16,345 nucleotides of DNA from G039029935 sp039029935 (GCA_039029935.1 JBCCFC010000129.1:1-16345), one strand, 5' to 3'; numbered from the stretch's first letter, positions 5,503-13,421 are shown. Made by a program: numbers and translations. The notes: generated by a model from the letters alone, not told the origin.

Positions 5503-8044
5503 CCGACTCATCATTCTCATCACATTATTCATTGCGGCATGGCTTCCCCGCGTCATCGCGCTCGATGCCTTTGTCACTATCGACGAGCGCAAATGGCTAG
5601 CGCGTTCAGCCAACTTCTACCATGCCATCAGCGAGGGCGACCTTGCCAACACATTCCAGCGTGAACATCCTGGTGTCACAGTCATGTGGGCGGGAACGTT
5701 GGGCTTTTTGCAGAAATTCCCTGAGTATATTGCACAGACGCCTGGACAGTTCACATGGGAGCGTGAACATATCGAGGCGTGGTTACTGGCGAATACGGAA
5801 TTCACACCGCTTGAACTTTTGGCCGCAGGACGATGGTGGGTGGTGCTGTTTATCTCATTGGTTGTCACAGCTAGCTATTTTCCGCTTCGACGGTTATTTA
5901 ATAATCAAATTGCACTGTGGACAACGCTCTTTGTGGCATGGACACCGTTCTACATCGCCTTCTCACGGCAGCTTCACCCTGACGGGTTATCCTCTAGCTT
6001 GATTTTTCTGGCATTGTTATTATTTTTTGGATGGCTGTATGGTGGGGAGTATTTAACCGCAAAGAGCGCGGAGGATGCAGAGGGGGAGAAGGAGGAAGGG
6101 AGAAGGGGCTGGGGATATTTGGTACTGTCGGGTGTGGTCATGGGGCTGGCGTGGTTGACGAAAGTGCCAGCCATGTTTTTGGTCCCGACGGGATTGGTGC
6201 TGTTGCTGATTGAATGGCGGGCGGGCAGAATCCAGTTTCGTACATCTTTATTTGCCTATGTGACATGGGGATTGGTGGCGATTGCGACCTTTGTGGTGCT
6301 GTGGCCGTCAATGTGGCTAGACCCTATCGGAACGCTCATGCGCATGTCGGTAGAGATGCAGGATTATGTTGGGCGTCATGTCAACCCCAATTACTTTATG
6401 GGACAGGTGACAAGCGACCCGGGCATCATCTTCTATCCGGTGGCCTATCTCTGGCGGATTACGCCTGCAACAGTCATTGGATTATTATTGGCTGGCGTCT
6501 TTGCATGGCGACAGCGCACACCATTTGATCAACGACAAACACGCCGAGTCGTCTATGCACTGCTCATCTTTGCACTGCTATTCACGGTCGGTATGAGTAT
6601 CGCAGCCAAGAAATTTGACCGTTATCTGCTACCTGCTGCCCTCTCGCTCGATATCATCGCTGTGCTTGGTTGGGTGGCGTTGGCAAAAAATATGCCAATA
6701 TTCATCCCATCACGCAAACATGTACAAGTTCCCGCCATCCTTCTCGCCAGTACCCTCTTTTTGCATGGATTGCCGGGTTTTATTCATTACCCCTATTATC
6801 TTACCTACTACAATCCACTGGTTGGCGGCAGTTGGACTGCACCCAATGTGCTGTTTACAGGCTGGGGTGACGGGCTGGATGCGGCGGCAGACTGGCTTAA
6901 CGGCCAAGAGAATGGCGATCAGTTAAGGGTTGTCTCATGGTATGCCGATGGACCGCTCTCCTACTTTCTGGATGGGCAGGCAGTCAATATCGGTTATGGC
7001 TCACCACTTTTCTGGCTCGACACAGACTTTGCCGTCGTCTACATCAACCAGCTACAACGCAACATCCCCTCACCCGAAATTGTGGATTATTTTCAAGCGC
7101 AAACACCCACACATCAAGTGCAGTTTCGTGGGTTGACGTTGGCAAGCATCTATGACATGCGTGACCAAATCCTGCCCAGCTTTATTGACATTGGCAAAGA
7201 GAGTGCGATTGATTTTGGCACAGCAGCAACGGGGCCACAAATTCGGCTCTCAGCCTATGATGTCCCCCAACATCAAGCCTTACCCGGCGACCGCTTCCAA
7301 ATCACCTACTATCTCCAGAGCCGTGCGCAGATGGAGACCAACTATAACATACTGACGCGGTTGGTCGCCCGTGATGGCACAGAAATTTGGCGGGCAGAGG
7401 GCTGGCCTTGGGGTGCGCCCACCGTCGATTGGCCGCTGCGTGAGATTCGTCCCGATGGACATGAGATTGTCATCCCAAGTGATGCCCCCGATGGACTGTA
7501 CCAACTTGTGGTTTCATTCTATGATCCCGCAACCTTTGATGCGCTCCCTATGAGCGACCCCTACACAGGCGAAGCCATTGATGGCGTTGACCGTGCGGTA
7601 GCGTTGATTCGAGTGGGTGATGAGTCAACTTCAACTTCGCCTGTCGAGCAGCCTTGGAATTTCAACCAACTGTTGACCTTATCCGGCGTGGGGTTACCAG
7701 AGACGATTGGTGCGGGTGAAATGCTGATTCTGCAACTGCAATGGGATACACTGGCGCGCATCCCCGTTGATTACACGACCTTTGTGCATATTGTTGATAG
7801 CAGTGGCAACTTGGTTGCACAACGGGACCAACAGCCACGTGAGGGCTTTGCCGCAACGCATCTCTGGGTGCCAGGGCAGACGGTTATGGATACGGTTGGG
7901 GTTGTGTTGCCTACCGAGTTGGGAGCGGGTGACTATGTGGTGCGTATTGGGTTGTATACGCTGGATACGGGACGATTGCCAGTGTTGATAGATGGCGGGG
8001 TGATTGGTGATTTTGCGGATGTTGGGATATTTACAGTTGAGTAA
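5495..8044 (+). CDS. GT39-family membrane glycosyltransferase with two C-terminal beta-sandwich domains (copy 1)
   Basis: 849 aa. The N-terminal two thirds are polytopic and match the PMT/ArnT-like GT39 group (PMT_2). The first membrane segment is at about 5-22, followed by the first outside loop with the acidic pair Asp30-Glu31 (VTIDERKW), the position of the catalytic Asp in this family, and HPGVTVMWAG at 58-67. Such enzymes move sugars from polyprenyl-phosphate carriers to acceptors on the outer face of the membrane. Residues about 187-206 (LTAKSAEDAEGEKEEGRRGW) are charged and low in complexity, and look like a repeat insertion in a loop. Residues about 577-710 and 715-849 are two beta-sandwich-like domains. 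The last contains DYTTFVHIVDSSGNLVAQRD and GDYVVRIGLYTLDTG, closely matched in the GT39 gene at 8960-11371. ATG at 5495 overlaps the protease gene by 8 nt; AGGAG at 5472 is far, so coupling probably matters. Acceptor and sugar are unknown. Confidence 0.82.
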   Translation: MTNRLIILITLFIAAWLPRVIALDAFVTIDERKWLARSANFYHAISEGDLANTFQREHPGVTVMWAGTLGFLQKFPEYIAQTPGQFTWEREHIEAWLLANTEFTPLELLAAGRWWVVLFISLVVTASYFPLRRLFNNQIALWTTLFVAWTPFYIAFSRQLHPDGLSSSLIFLALLLFFGWLYGGEYLTAKSAEDAEGEKEEGRRGWGYLVLSGVVMGLAWLTKVPAMFLVPTGLVLLLIEWRAGRIQFRTSLFAYVTWGLVAIATFVVLWPSMWLDPIGTLMRMSVEMQDYVGRHVNPNYFMGQVTSDPGIIFYPVAYLWRITPATVIGLLLAGVFAWRQRTPFDQRQTRRVVYALLIFALLFTVGMSIAAKKFDRYLLPAALSLDIIAVLGWVALAKNMPIFIPSRKHVQVPAILLASTLFLHGLPGFIHYPYYLTYYNPLVGGSWTAPNVLFTGWGDGLDAAADWLNGQENGDQLRVVSWYADGPLSYFLDGQAVNIGYGSPLFWLDTDFAVVYINQLQRNIPSPEIVDYFQAQTPTHQVQFRGLTLASIYDMRDQILPSFIDIGKESAIDFGTAATGPQIRLSAYDVPQHQALPGDRFQITYYLQSRAQMETNYNILTRLVARDGTEIWRAEGWPWGAPTVDWPLREIRPDGHEIVIPSDAPDGLYQLVVSFYDPATFDALPMSDPYTGEAIDGVDRAVALIRVGDESTSTSPVEQPWNFNQLLTLSGVGLPETIGAGEMLILQLQWDTLARIPVDYTTFVHIVDSSGNLVAQRDQQPREGFAATHLWVPGQTVMDTVGVVLPTELGAGDYVVRIGLYTLDTGRLPVLIDGGVIGDFADVGIFTVE
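6052..6110 (+). repeat. Dispersed GCAGAG-rich repeat inserted in frame (copy 1)
   Basis: TTTAACCGC (6052-6060) is followed by AAAGAGCGCGGAGGATGCAG and a purine-rich tail to about 6110. The same nine-base start and GCAGAGGGG core recur at 10019-10064. Purine-rich 'AACCGC-AAAG-GCAGAG' strings are common intergenic repeats. Here the element lies inside the GT39 coding sequence and encodes a charged loop. The right boundary is approximate. Confidence 0.6.
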
Positions 8045-8055
8045 ATGGATGAAAT

Positions 8056-8061
8056 AGGAGG
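8056..8061 (+). promoter_or_regulatory. Shine-Dalgarno site that decides the Rpn-like start
   Basis: AGGAGG at 8056-8061 lies 2 nt before the ATG at 8064 and 5 nt before the ATG at 8067. The second spacing is much more usual, so 8067 is the better start. Confidence 0.65.
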
Positions 8062-8066
8062 ACATG

Positions 8067-8960
8067 ATGATTGAGGTGGCTTCATTACGCTATGGTGTGA
8101 TTTTCAAAAAGGCATTTTCTGTCCCGGAAATATTTAACGCCTTTGTGAGTGATGTGACAGGTACAAAGATAGAGGTTGAGGAAGTTGAACCCGAAAAATC
8201 ATTTTCGCCTGTCATTGGTTCAGTTGATATAAAATTTGACCTCTACGGACATGACTTAAAAAATCGCATCATTGTCACGATTCAGCACGAGCGGTTAGGC
8301 AACCATTATAATCGCCTTTTGCACGATGCCTGTGACACCATTTTGCAACAGCTTGTAAATGTGGGTAGTTATCAACCCAAACCGACCGTCTATACCATCG
8401 TTGTCCTGACATCGGGAGATCGACATCAAACAGAAATCGCGATTATCGACATGGACCCCAAAGACCGTAATGGCAACAGTTTAGGTGAAATTTCCCATAA
8501 GGTCATCTATCTTGCGCCCAAATATGCTGATGAAAAGACACCGGAGCCGCTTCGTGAGTGGTTCCGTGCGATTGATGATAGCTTGGATGAACAAGTGGAT
8601 GAAGCAGATTATGAGCGTGAAGAAATTCATCAAATTTTTGAGTTGATTCAGAAGGATAAAGTATCACCACAAGAGCGGGCGAAGATGATTGAGGAACACC
8701 ATCAAGACGAAATCAAACAGAAAAGTTTTGAAGAGGGTTTGGTAGAAGGACGTGAAGAAGGACGTGAAGAAGGTGTGATTCAAACACAACAACAAATCTT
8801 GATTCGTCAACTCCAACGTAAATTCTCAGAGCTACCAGCGGTGGTGATTGCGCTAATTGAAAGCACGAACGATGTAGCCCGGCTTAATGAATGGCTGGAT
8901 ACGCTGTGGAGTGCGGACTCTCTGGCGGACATGGGGCTGACATCAAGCGTATCTGCATAA
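8067..8960 (+). CDS. Rpn-type PD-(D/E)xK nuclease/transposase-like protein with DUF4351-like tail
   Basis: 297 aa from the ATG at 8067. The N-terminal domain resembles the Rpn/PDDEXK_2 family (recombination-promoting nuclease or 'putative transposase'): IGSVDIKFDLYGHDLKNRI with Asp54, then IIVTIQHERLGNHYNR, where family members usually have an acidic residue, x, Gln. Here the acidic position is Thr71, so catalysis may be lost or altered. Residues about 105-150 (YTIVVLTSGDRHQTEIAIID) complete the core. A charged linker follows with EGREEGREEG, encoded by two 12-bp repeats (8745-8768). The end (QQQILIRQLQRKFSELPAVV to SADSLADMG) resembles DUF4351. The gene sits between two GT39 genes, and its stop overlaps the next start (TAATG, 8958-8962). 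It has no transposon ends that I can see. Activity is uncertain. Confidence 0.75.
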   Translation: MIEVASLRYGVIFKKAFSVPEIFNAFVSDVTGTKIEVEEVEPEKSFSPVIGSVDIKFDLYGHDLKNRIIVTIQHERLGNHYNRLLHDACDTILQQLVNVGSYQPKPTVYTIVVLTSGDRHQTEIAIIDMDPKDRNGNSLGEISHKVIYLAPKYADEKTPEPLREWFRAIDDSLDEQVDEADYEREEIHQIFELIQKDKVSPQERAKMIEEHHQDEIKQKSFEEGLVEGREEGREEGVIQTQQQILIRQLQRKFSELPAVVIALIESTNDVARLNEWLDTLWSADSLADMGLTSSVSA

Positions 8961-11371
8961 TGCTCATGAAACGAATCATATCCAGCCAGTTATATCTATC
9001 ACTGCTGCTTGTAGTCCTAGCCCTGGCTACATGGCTCCGCTGGCAATATATCCAAAATATTAGCCTCTACGTCGATGAATTCACCACCATTTGGGCGGCG
9101 ACCCGCGTTCAAGAGCTTGGCATCCCACTCATGACGAGCGGCGTCCTCTACACACGTGGGCTGTTAGCATCCTATGTTGAAGCTGGTTTTCTCTCGCTTT
9201 TTGGCTACAGCTATACCATCGCCCGTTTACCGAACCTACTCTTCAACTTAGGCACAATCATCGCTGTATTTCTCATCGGCAGACGCCTTTGGCATATCCA
9301 CGTCGGGTGGCTGGCAGCATTAGGATTAGCTCTATTGCCCGAAGCCATTGTTTGGGGTGGCAGTGCGCGCTTTTATGCACAGCTACAATTCTTTACGGTG
9401 CTCATGGCATGGATGATGTTTGAGAGCTTGTCTGTCCAATCACGCAAAATTCATGCAGCAACATGGCTCTTTACCCTCTTCTTCATCCTCTCGCTCTTCT
9501 CCCAAGAAGAGACCATTCTGCTCTACCCATCCCTTCTGCTGGCAACCGTACTCTGGCGTGGCTGGCGATACCTACTCACCCCAACCCAAATTGTCGTTCA
9601 TGGCATCTGTGTCGTAGCAATGGGGCTACGCTATCTCATCGAAATCATCGGTCAACCCCAATATTTTGAGACTATCCAGAGTACTCGTCCATATGTCGGC
9701 CTGATTTTTGATATTCAAGGCGCGTGGGCAACCTACGCCCCAATTTTGATTGCGCAGGAACGCTTGCCTTGGACAGTGCTGTCTCTGGTGGCGGTTGGCG
9801 CAGCATTGGTTTCACTTGCAAAAGCAAATTGGCAAATCAAGAAGCTATCGCGATTTCATCAAGCCACCTTATTCTTTACACTCCAGTTCATCTGGGTTCT
9901 GGTCGTTATTCTCACCTTAGTCGGTACAACTTGGCGCGAAATCCGCTATCTCTTTTTTGTTCAACCCTTTTGGTTATTGGTCGGTGCTGCCGGAGCCATG
10001 TGGATAGTAGGACAAATTTTTAACCGCGGAGTTCGCCGAGAGCGCAGAGGGGAAAAGAGAGAGCATCGTGGTCTGATTATTGTAATGTTGGTTTTGAGTG
10101 GGTTGATTATAGGTGGATTTTGGAGACCAGCACAAGAGGTAGTAACTGCGCAGGTCGAAGGGTATGATCATGCATTGGCATTTTTGAGCGATGAGCGGCA
10201 AGAGAACGATATTGTGATGTCGCCGCAGCCGCCAGCCTGTGCATTGGTGTTGGGGCCTTGCGATTATTACGCTGTACAACGTGGGTATGAGGAGTATATT
10301 ATTCCGCAGGGGGATCAGCTTGTTGACCGTTGGTCTGGTGCGACGTTGATGAATACAGTGGACCAGTTGCGGAACGTGCTAATGGAAGCGAGTGACGGAG
10401 AGCATACGGTTTGGTTTGTCACCGATAGTTTTCGTTTGGCGACGCGCTATGATGAAGCCTTTGTGCATATGGTGATAGAGCGATTTGAGATTGCCTATAC
10501 CGAGCAGGGTTTACTGGTATTACAGTCAGATGGCTGGGTTGATTCGCCTACGATGGTTGTTGAGAATACATTCACTTCTGCCAAAGCATTTGGCCCAATG
10601 CATTTACCCGGACTGTCACAAACAGATGCACAGGCTGGAAAACCTCTGACAACAAAGCTGCTCTGGCGCAGTGCTGAGGGGCAGACGATTTCGCAGCAAT
10701 TCAATACATCCTTGCAGTTGGTGGCGGCGGATGGGCCACGCCTTGTACAGGCAGATGGACCCCCTGCCCGCAATATGATTCCGACCAACTTGATTTTTGA
10801 CATGCCCATTCCAGATATCAAAACACTGCAACTGCCGGATACACTCAAGCGCGGACGCTATCGGCTGGAACTCAGTGTCTATGATATCGCTACGCTCACA
10901 CCGCAAGGACCACCGCAACCTGTTTCATGGCTGTGGTTTGGGGAGCCGATTGCGGAGCCGGAGACTCAGGTGGATACCCACTGGGCCAATCGACTGCGTT
11001 TGGTTGGCTATGACCCGTTGCCAGACCAGATATTGCCCAGCGATATGATCCATTTGCGCTTAGTCTGGTCTACGGATGCACCGATTGATGAAGATTACAC
11101 GGTGTTTGTCCATGTTGTGGGACAAGACGAAAACGGCAACCCCAAACTGCTGGCGCAGAATGACCGTGCGCCCGAAGGGGGATTTTATCCAACATCGGGG
11201 TGGGTTGTCGGTGCGTTGGTGGAAGATGTGTATACACTCATCCTGCCAGAAGAAATCGATGGCGATATTGAGATCATGGTTGGTCTATATCGACCGGATA
11301 CGGGGGAGCGGCTCCAATTGATGGATGGCACAGATGTAATTACATTAGAAAAAAGAGCAGTATTCAAATAG
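8960..11371 (+). CDS. GT39-family membrane glycosyltransferase with two C-terminal beta-sandwich domains (copy 2)
   Basis: 803 aa. After a first membrane segment (about 9-27), the outside loop carries LYVDEFTTIW with Asp39-Glu40, the catalytic acidic pair of GT39/PMT-like enzymes. About ten further hydrophobic segments follow to residue about 390. SARFYAQLQFF (about 135-145) is a typical second family element. Just before the last segment lies a strongly basic stretch (NRGVRRERRGEKREHRG, about 356-372), probably cytoplasmic. The rest is extracytoplasmic, with two beta-sandwich-like domains; the last one (DYTVFVHVVGQDENGNPKLL, then GLYRPDTG) parallels the GT39 gene at 5495-8044. The open frame extends upstream to 8891, but ATG at 8960, overlapping the Rpn-like stop by one base, fits coupling; ATG at 8966 is also possible. 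It probably works with the other GT39 on a surface glycan; substrate unknown. Confidence 0.82.
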   Translation: MLMKRIISSQLYLSLLLVVLALATWLRWQYIQNISLYVDEFTTIWAATRVQELGIPLMTSGVLYTRGLLASYVEAGFLSLFGYSYTIARLPNLLFNLGTIIAVFLIGRRLWHIHVGWLAALGLALLPEAIVWGGSARFYAQLQFFTVLMAWMMFESLSVQSRKIHAATWLFTLFFILSLFSQEETILLYPSLLLATVLWRGWRYLLTPTQIVVHGICVVAMGLRYLIEIIGQPQYFETIQSTRPYVGLIFDIQGAWATYAPILIAQERLPWTVLSLVAVGAALVSLAKANWQIKKLSRFHQATLFFTLQFIWVLVVILTLVGTTWREIRYLFFVQPFWLLVGAAGAMWIVGQIFNRGVRRERRGEKREHRGLIIVMLVLSGLIIGGFWRPAQEVVTAQVEGYDHALAFLSDERQENDIVMSPQPPACALVLGPCDYYAVQRGYEEYIIPQGDQLVDRWSGATLMNTVDQLRNVLMEASDGEHTVWFVTDSFRLATRYDEAFVHMVIERFEIAYTEQGLLVLQSDGWVDSPTMVVENTFTSAKAFGPMHLPGLSQTDAQAGKPLTTKLLWRSAEGQTISQQFNTSLQLVAADGPRLVQADGPPARNMIPTNLIFDMPIPDIKTLQLPDTLKRGRYRLELSVYDIATLTPQGPPQPVSWLWFGEPIAEPETQVDTHWANRLRLVGYDPLPDQILPSDMIHLRLVWSTDAPIDEDYTVFVHVVGQDENGNPKLLAQNDRAPEGGFYPTSGWVVGALVEDVYTLILPEEIDGDIEIMVGLYRPDTGERLQLMDGTDVITLEKRAVFK
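10019..10064 (+). repeat. Dispersed GCAGAG-rich repeat inserted in frame (copy 2)
   Basis: TTTAACCGC (10019-10027) is followed by GGAGTTCGCCGAGAGCGCAG and a purine-rich tail. The nine-base start and the GCAGAGGGG core are shared with 6052-6110, but the codon frame differs by one base, so the resemblance is at DNA level, not protein level. The right boundary is approximate. Confidence 0.6.
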
Positions 11372-11385
11372 AGCAGTGTTCAAAT
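11354..11385 (+). repeat. 16-bp tandem duplication across the GT39 stop codon
   Basis: AGAGCAGTATTCAAAT (11354-11369) is followed at once by AGAGCAGTGTTCAAAT (11370-11385), 15 of 16 identical. The stop codon TAG of the GT39 gene (11369-11371) spans the junction. It looks like a recent slippage or repair duplication and lengthens the spacer to the methyltransferase gene. Confidence 0.8.
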
Positions 11386-11407
11386 AGAAATAATGGCTAG
11401 ATAAAAA

Positions 11408-12343
11408 ATGGATGAAGTTAAATTGATTTGTGGCGATGCGATTGAGCAACTTGCCCAGTTAGATGATCAAAGTGTTGATTTAATCATTGCGGACCCGCCC
11501 TATAACTTAGGCAAGAATTACGGTAATAATCATGATCTCAAAGGATTTGATGACTATATATCTTTTACCAAACAATGGCTCACAGAGTCTAAACGAGTTT
11601 TGAAGGATACAGGCACAATCTATGTCTTCATGGGTGTACGCTTTATCTCCTATTTGTATGATGTTTTGGATCGTGATTTGCAGTTTTTTTTCAATAGCTG
11701 GATATGTTGGCATTATACCCAAGGATTGGGGAAGCGCAGAGGCTTTTCACCAAGACACGATGATATTTTAATGTTTACCAAAACCGAAAAATATAATTTT
11801 TATCTGGACCCTGTCAGAGTGCCCCAAAAGTATTATCGTGCGCGAAATAATATGCGTGGTGCCAATCCTGGCGATGTCTGGTTATTTTCGCATGTGCATT
11901 ATTGCAACGAAAATCGACAAAAACACCCAACCCAAAAACCGGAGGGACTAATTGAACGCATGGTGCTTGCCTCATCTCAAGATGGCGATCTTGTTGTAGA
12001 CCCTTTTTCCGGCAGTGGAACAACGGCGCGTGTCTGCCAGCAATTAAACCGCCGTTGTCTTGGAATCGAAATGAATCCTGACTATATTGAAGGCACAAAG
12101 GCACGACTAGCGCAGCCATTTGTTGGGTTTGATAGTGTCGATGAGCGTCTGTATCGGATACCCAATGACTTGAATGATCCGGAGATTCGACAAACATATT
12201 TAGAGAACCATATCCAATGGTTTCTGCGTCACCATCCAGAGTCGCTTGAGAAATTTTATGCAGATGTTCATCAAAAATATAATGAAGTTCCTGTTACGAA
12301 GAGAGAACAGGGTGACAGGCTCTCTCTTTTTGATTCTATGTGA
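11408..12343 (+). CDS. Beta-class DNA methyltransferase (probably N6-adenine), orphan
   Basis: 311 aa, DNA methyltransferase of the D12/N6_N4_Mtase type. The catalytic motif IV, DPPY (29-32) in LIIADPPYNLG, comes first. The AdoMet-binding motif I, DPFSGSGTT (198-206), comes last, preceded by HPTQKP (173-178). This order is the beta class. DPPY suits adenine-N6 methylation; cytosine-N4 methylation is less likely but possible. Residues 240-311 form an extension of unknown role. No restriction endonuclease gene is adjacent: upstream is a GT39 gene and downstream a convergent alkyltransferase gene. It is therefore an orphan in this window. The recognition site cannot be read from the sequence. 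No clear ribosome binding site precedes the ATG. Parts are AT-rich (17 G+C in 60 bases at 11761-11820), suggesting separate acquisition. Confidence 0.88.
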   Translation: MDEVKLICGDAIEQLAQLDDQSVDLIIADPPYNLGKNYGNNHDLKGFDDYISFTKQWLTESKRVLKDTGTIYVFMGVRFISYLYDVLDRDLQFFFNSWICWHYTQGLGKRRGFSPRHDDILMFTKTEKYNFYLDPVRVPQKYYRARNNMRGANPGDVWLFSHVHYCNENRQKHPTQKPEGLIERMVLASSQDGDLVVDPFSGSGTTARVCQQLNRRCLGIEMNPDYIEGTKARLAQPFVGFDSVDERLYRIPNDLNDPEIRQTYLENHIQWFLRHHPESLEKFYADVHQKYNEVPVTKREQGDRLSLFDSM

Positions 12344-12373
12344 AGGGTTGAAGGGTTGAAGGGTTGAAGGGTT
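12342..12373. repeat. Octamer tandem repeat, 4 copies of GAAGGGTT
   Basis: Four perfect copies of GAAGGGTT fill 12342-12373, beginning at the last base pair of the methyltransferase stop codon (TGA, 12341-12343). They lie between two convergent genes. No hairpin terminator is seen in this 68-bp spacer, so the repeat is its main content. Confidence 0.85.
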
Positions 12374-12411
12374 ACTGAATGATTGTATGTATCATCACCC
12401 AGTCTCCCCTT

Positions 12412-13329
12412 TCATCCCATCGCCCCTTCACGCAGCGCCTGCTCCCAGCCCAACAACGCCTTCTTACGCGTCGAACCCCACCGATAATCCTTAATCATAC
12501 CGCTTTTGCGAATCACACGATGACAGGGGATCAGGTAGGCGATGGCATTGGCACCGACGGCACTACCCACTGCACGTGAGGCTTTGGGTTTGCCAATGTG
12601 GGTGGCGATATCGCCATAGGCGCAGACACTGCCGAGGGGAATATCTAATAAGGCACGCCACACCTGTAATTGGAAGTTTGTCCCCTTTAGCAAAAGTCTA
12701 ATGTTCTCAGATGAGATGTTTGTCGTCTCATGGTCTATTTTCTGGTCCAACAAAAAAATCTGGTCGATGAGTGGCTGTGTTACGCTTTCGTCCTGCATCA
12801 AAATTGCTGCAGACCACTGTTTCTGCAATACTTGTAACGTTTCTGTCTGCGCCAGTTCAGGGGTCTCATCGTCGATTCCCTTTGCCGTAAACAGCAACCC
12901 ACAGATACCACGAGCGGTTGTCGCCAGCAGACACTCACCAAAGGGTGTGTCATGAAATCCATAGGCAATGTCGATGCCCGCACCACCACTTTTGTATTCG
13001 CCTGGCGTCACTGCCTCCACATTCACAAAGAGATCATGCAGACGACCCGGACTGGAAAGTCCTGCCTCATAGGTTGCATCCAGTACGCTGTGATTTTCGG
13101 ACAGTAGCTGCTTGGCATGTTCTACGGTCAGATATTGTAGAAAGCGTTTGGGGCTGATCCCCGCCCAGCGACGAAAGAGACGTTGTACATGGGCGGGGCT
13201 AAGGTGCAGGTGTTCGGCAATGTCTTCCAAGCTCGGCTGTGCTTGGTGGTTCATTTCGATGTAGCGAATCGCGGTGGCAATGCGTTGATAATCGGTTAAT
13301 TGATCTGTGGTACTATTTGAAGACATCAT
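12412..13329 (-). CDS. Ada-like fusion: AraC-type DNA-binding domain plus O6-alkylguanine-DNA alkyltransferase
   Basis: 305 aa. Residues about 15-112 form an AraC-type helix-turn-helix domain (PSLEDIAEHLHLSPAHVQRL; FRRWAGISPKRFLQY). Residues about 120-300 are the methylated-DNA--protein-cysteine methyltransferase. The core FQLQVWRALLDIPLG is followed by SRAVGSAVGANAIAYLIPCHRVI with acceptor Cys269. The Cys takes the alkyl group from O6-alkylguanine in a suicide reaction. Compared with E. coli Ada (354 aa), the N-terminal zinc-binding AdaN domain, which senses phosphotriesters, is absent. How the AraC part would be activated is therefore unclear. ATG at 13329 follows GGAG (13339-13342, read on minus) by 9 nt. 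It lies 92 bp after the propeller gene on the same strand and is convergent with the methyltransferase gene. Confidence 0.88.
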   Translation of the reverse strand: MMSSNSTTDQLTDYQRIATAIRYIEMNHQAQPSLEDIAEHLHLSPAHVQRLFRRWAGISPKRFLQYLTVEHAKQLLSENHSVLDATYEAGLSSPGRLHDLFVNVEAVTPGEYKSGGAGIDIAYGFHDTPFGECLLATTARGICGLLFTAKGIDDETPELAQTETLQVLQKQWSAAILMQDESVTQPLIDQIFLLDQKIDHETTNISSENIRLLLKGTNFQLQVWRALLDIPLGSVCAYGDIATHIGKPKASRAVGSAVGANAIAYLIPCHRVIRKSGMIKDYRWGSTRKKALLGWEQALREGAMG

Positions 13330-13421
13330 ACAGTTTTACTCCAAAAAATTAAATCAAATTGATGACAACACCCTCATTGTACTTGGTTCCATCCCAATCA
13401 ACCACCCGATTCTTGCACAGT

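Noticed and set aside
7694..8065. 123-codon minus-strand frame opposite the GT39 copy 1 C-terminus
   Set aside because: It lies antisense to a strongly supported gene, has a low-complexity His/Asn-rich composition, and resembles no family.
8891..8959. Longer open frame extending the second GT39 protein upstream
   Set aside because: It overlaps the Rpn-like gene by 70 bases and adds a hydrophilic segment before the first membrane segment. ATG at 8960 with the TAATG overlap is a better start.
11814..12197. 127-codon minus-strand frame opposite the methyltransferase
   Set aside because: It is antisense to conserved motifs DPFSGSGTT and HPTQKP. It is a shadow frame.
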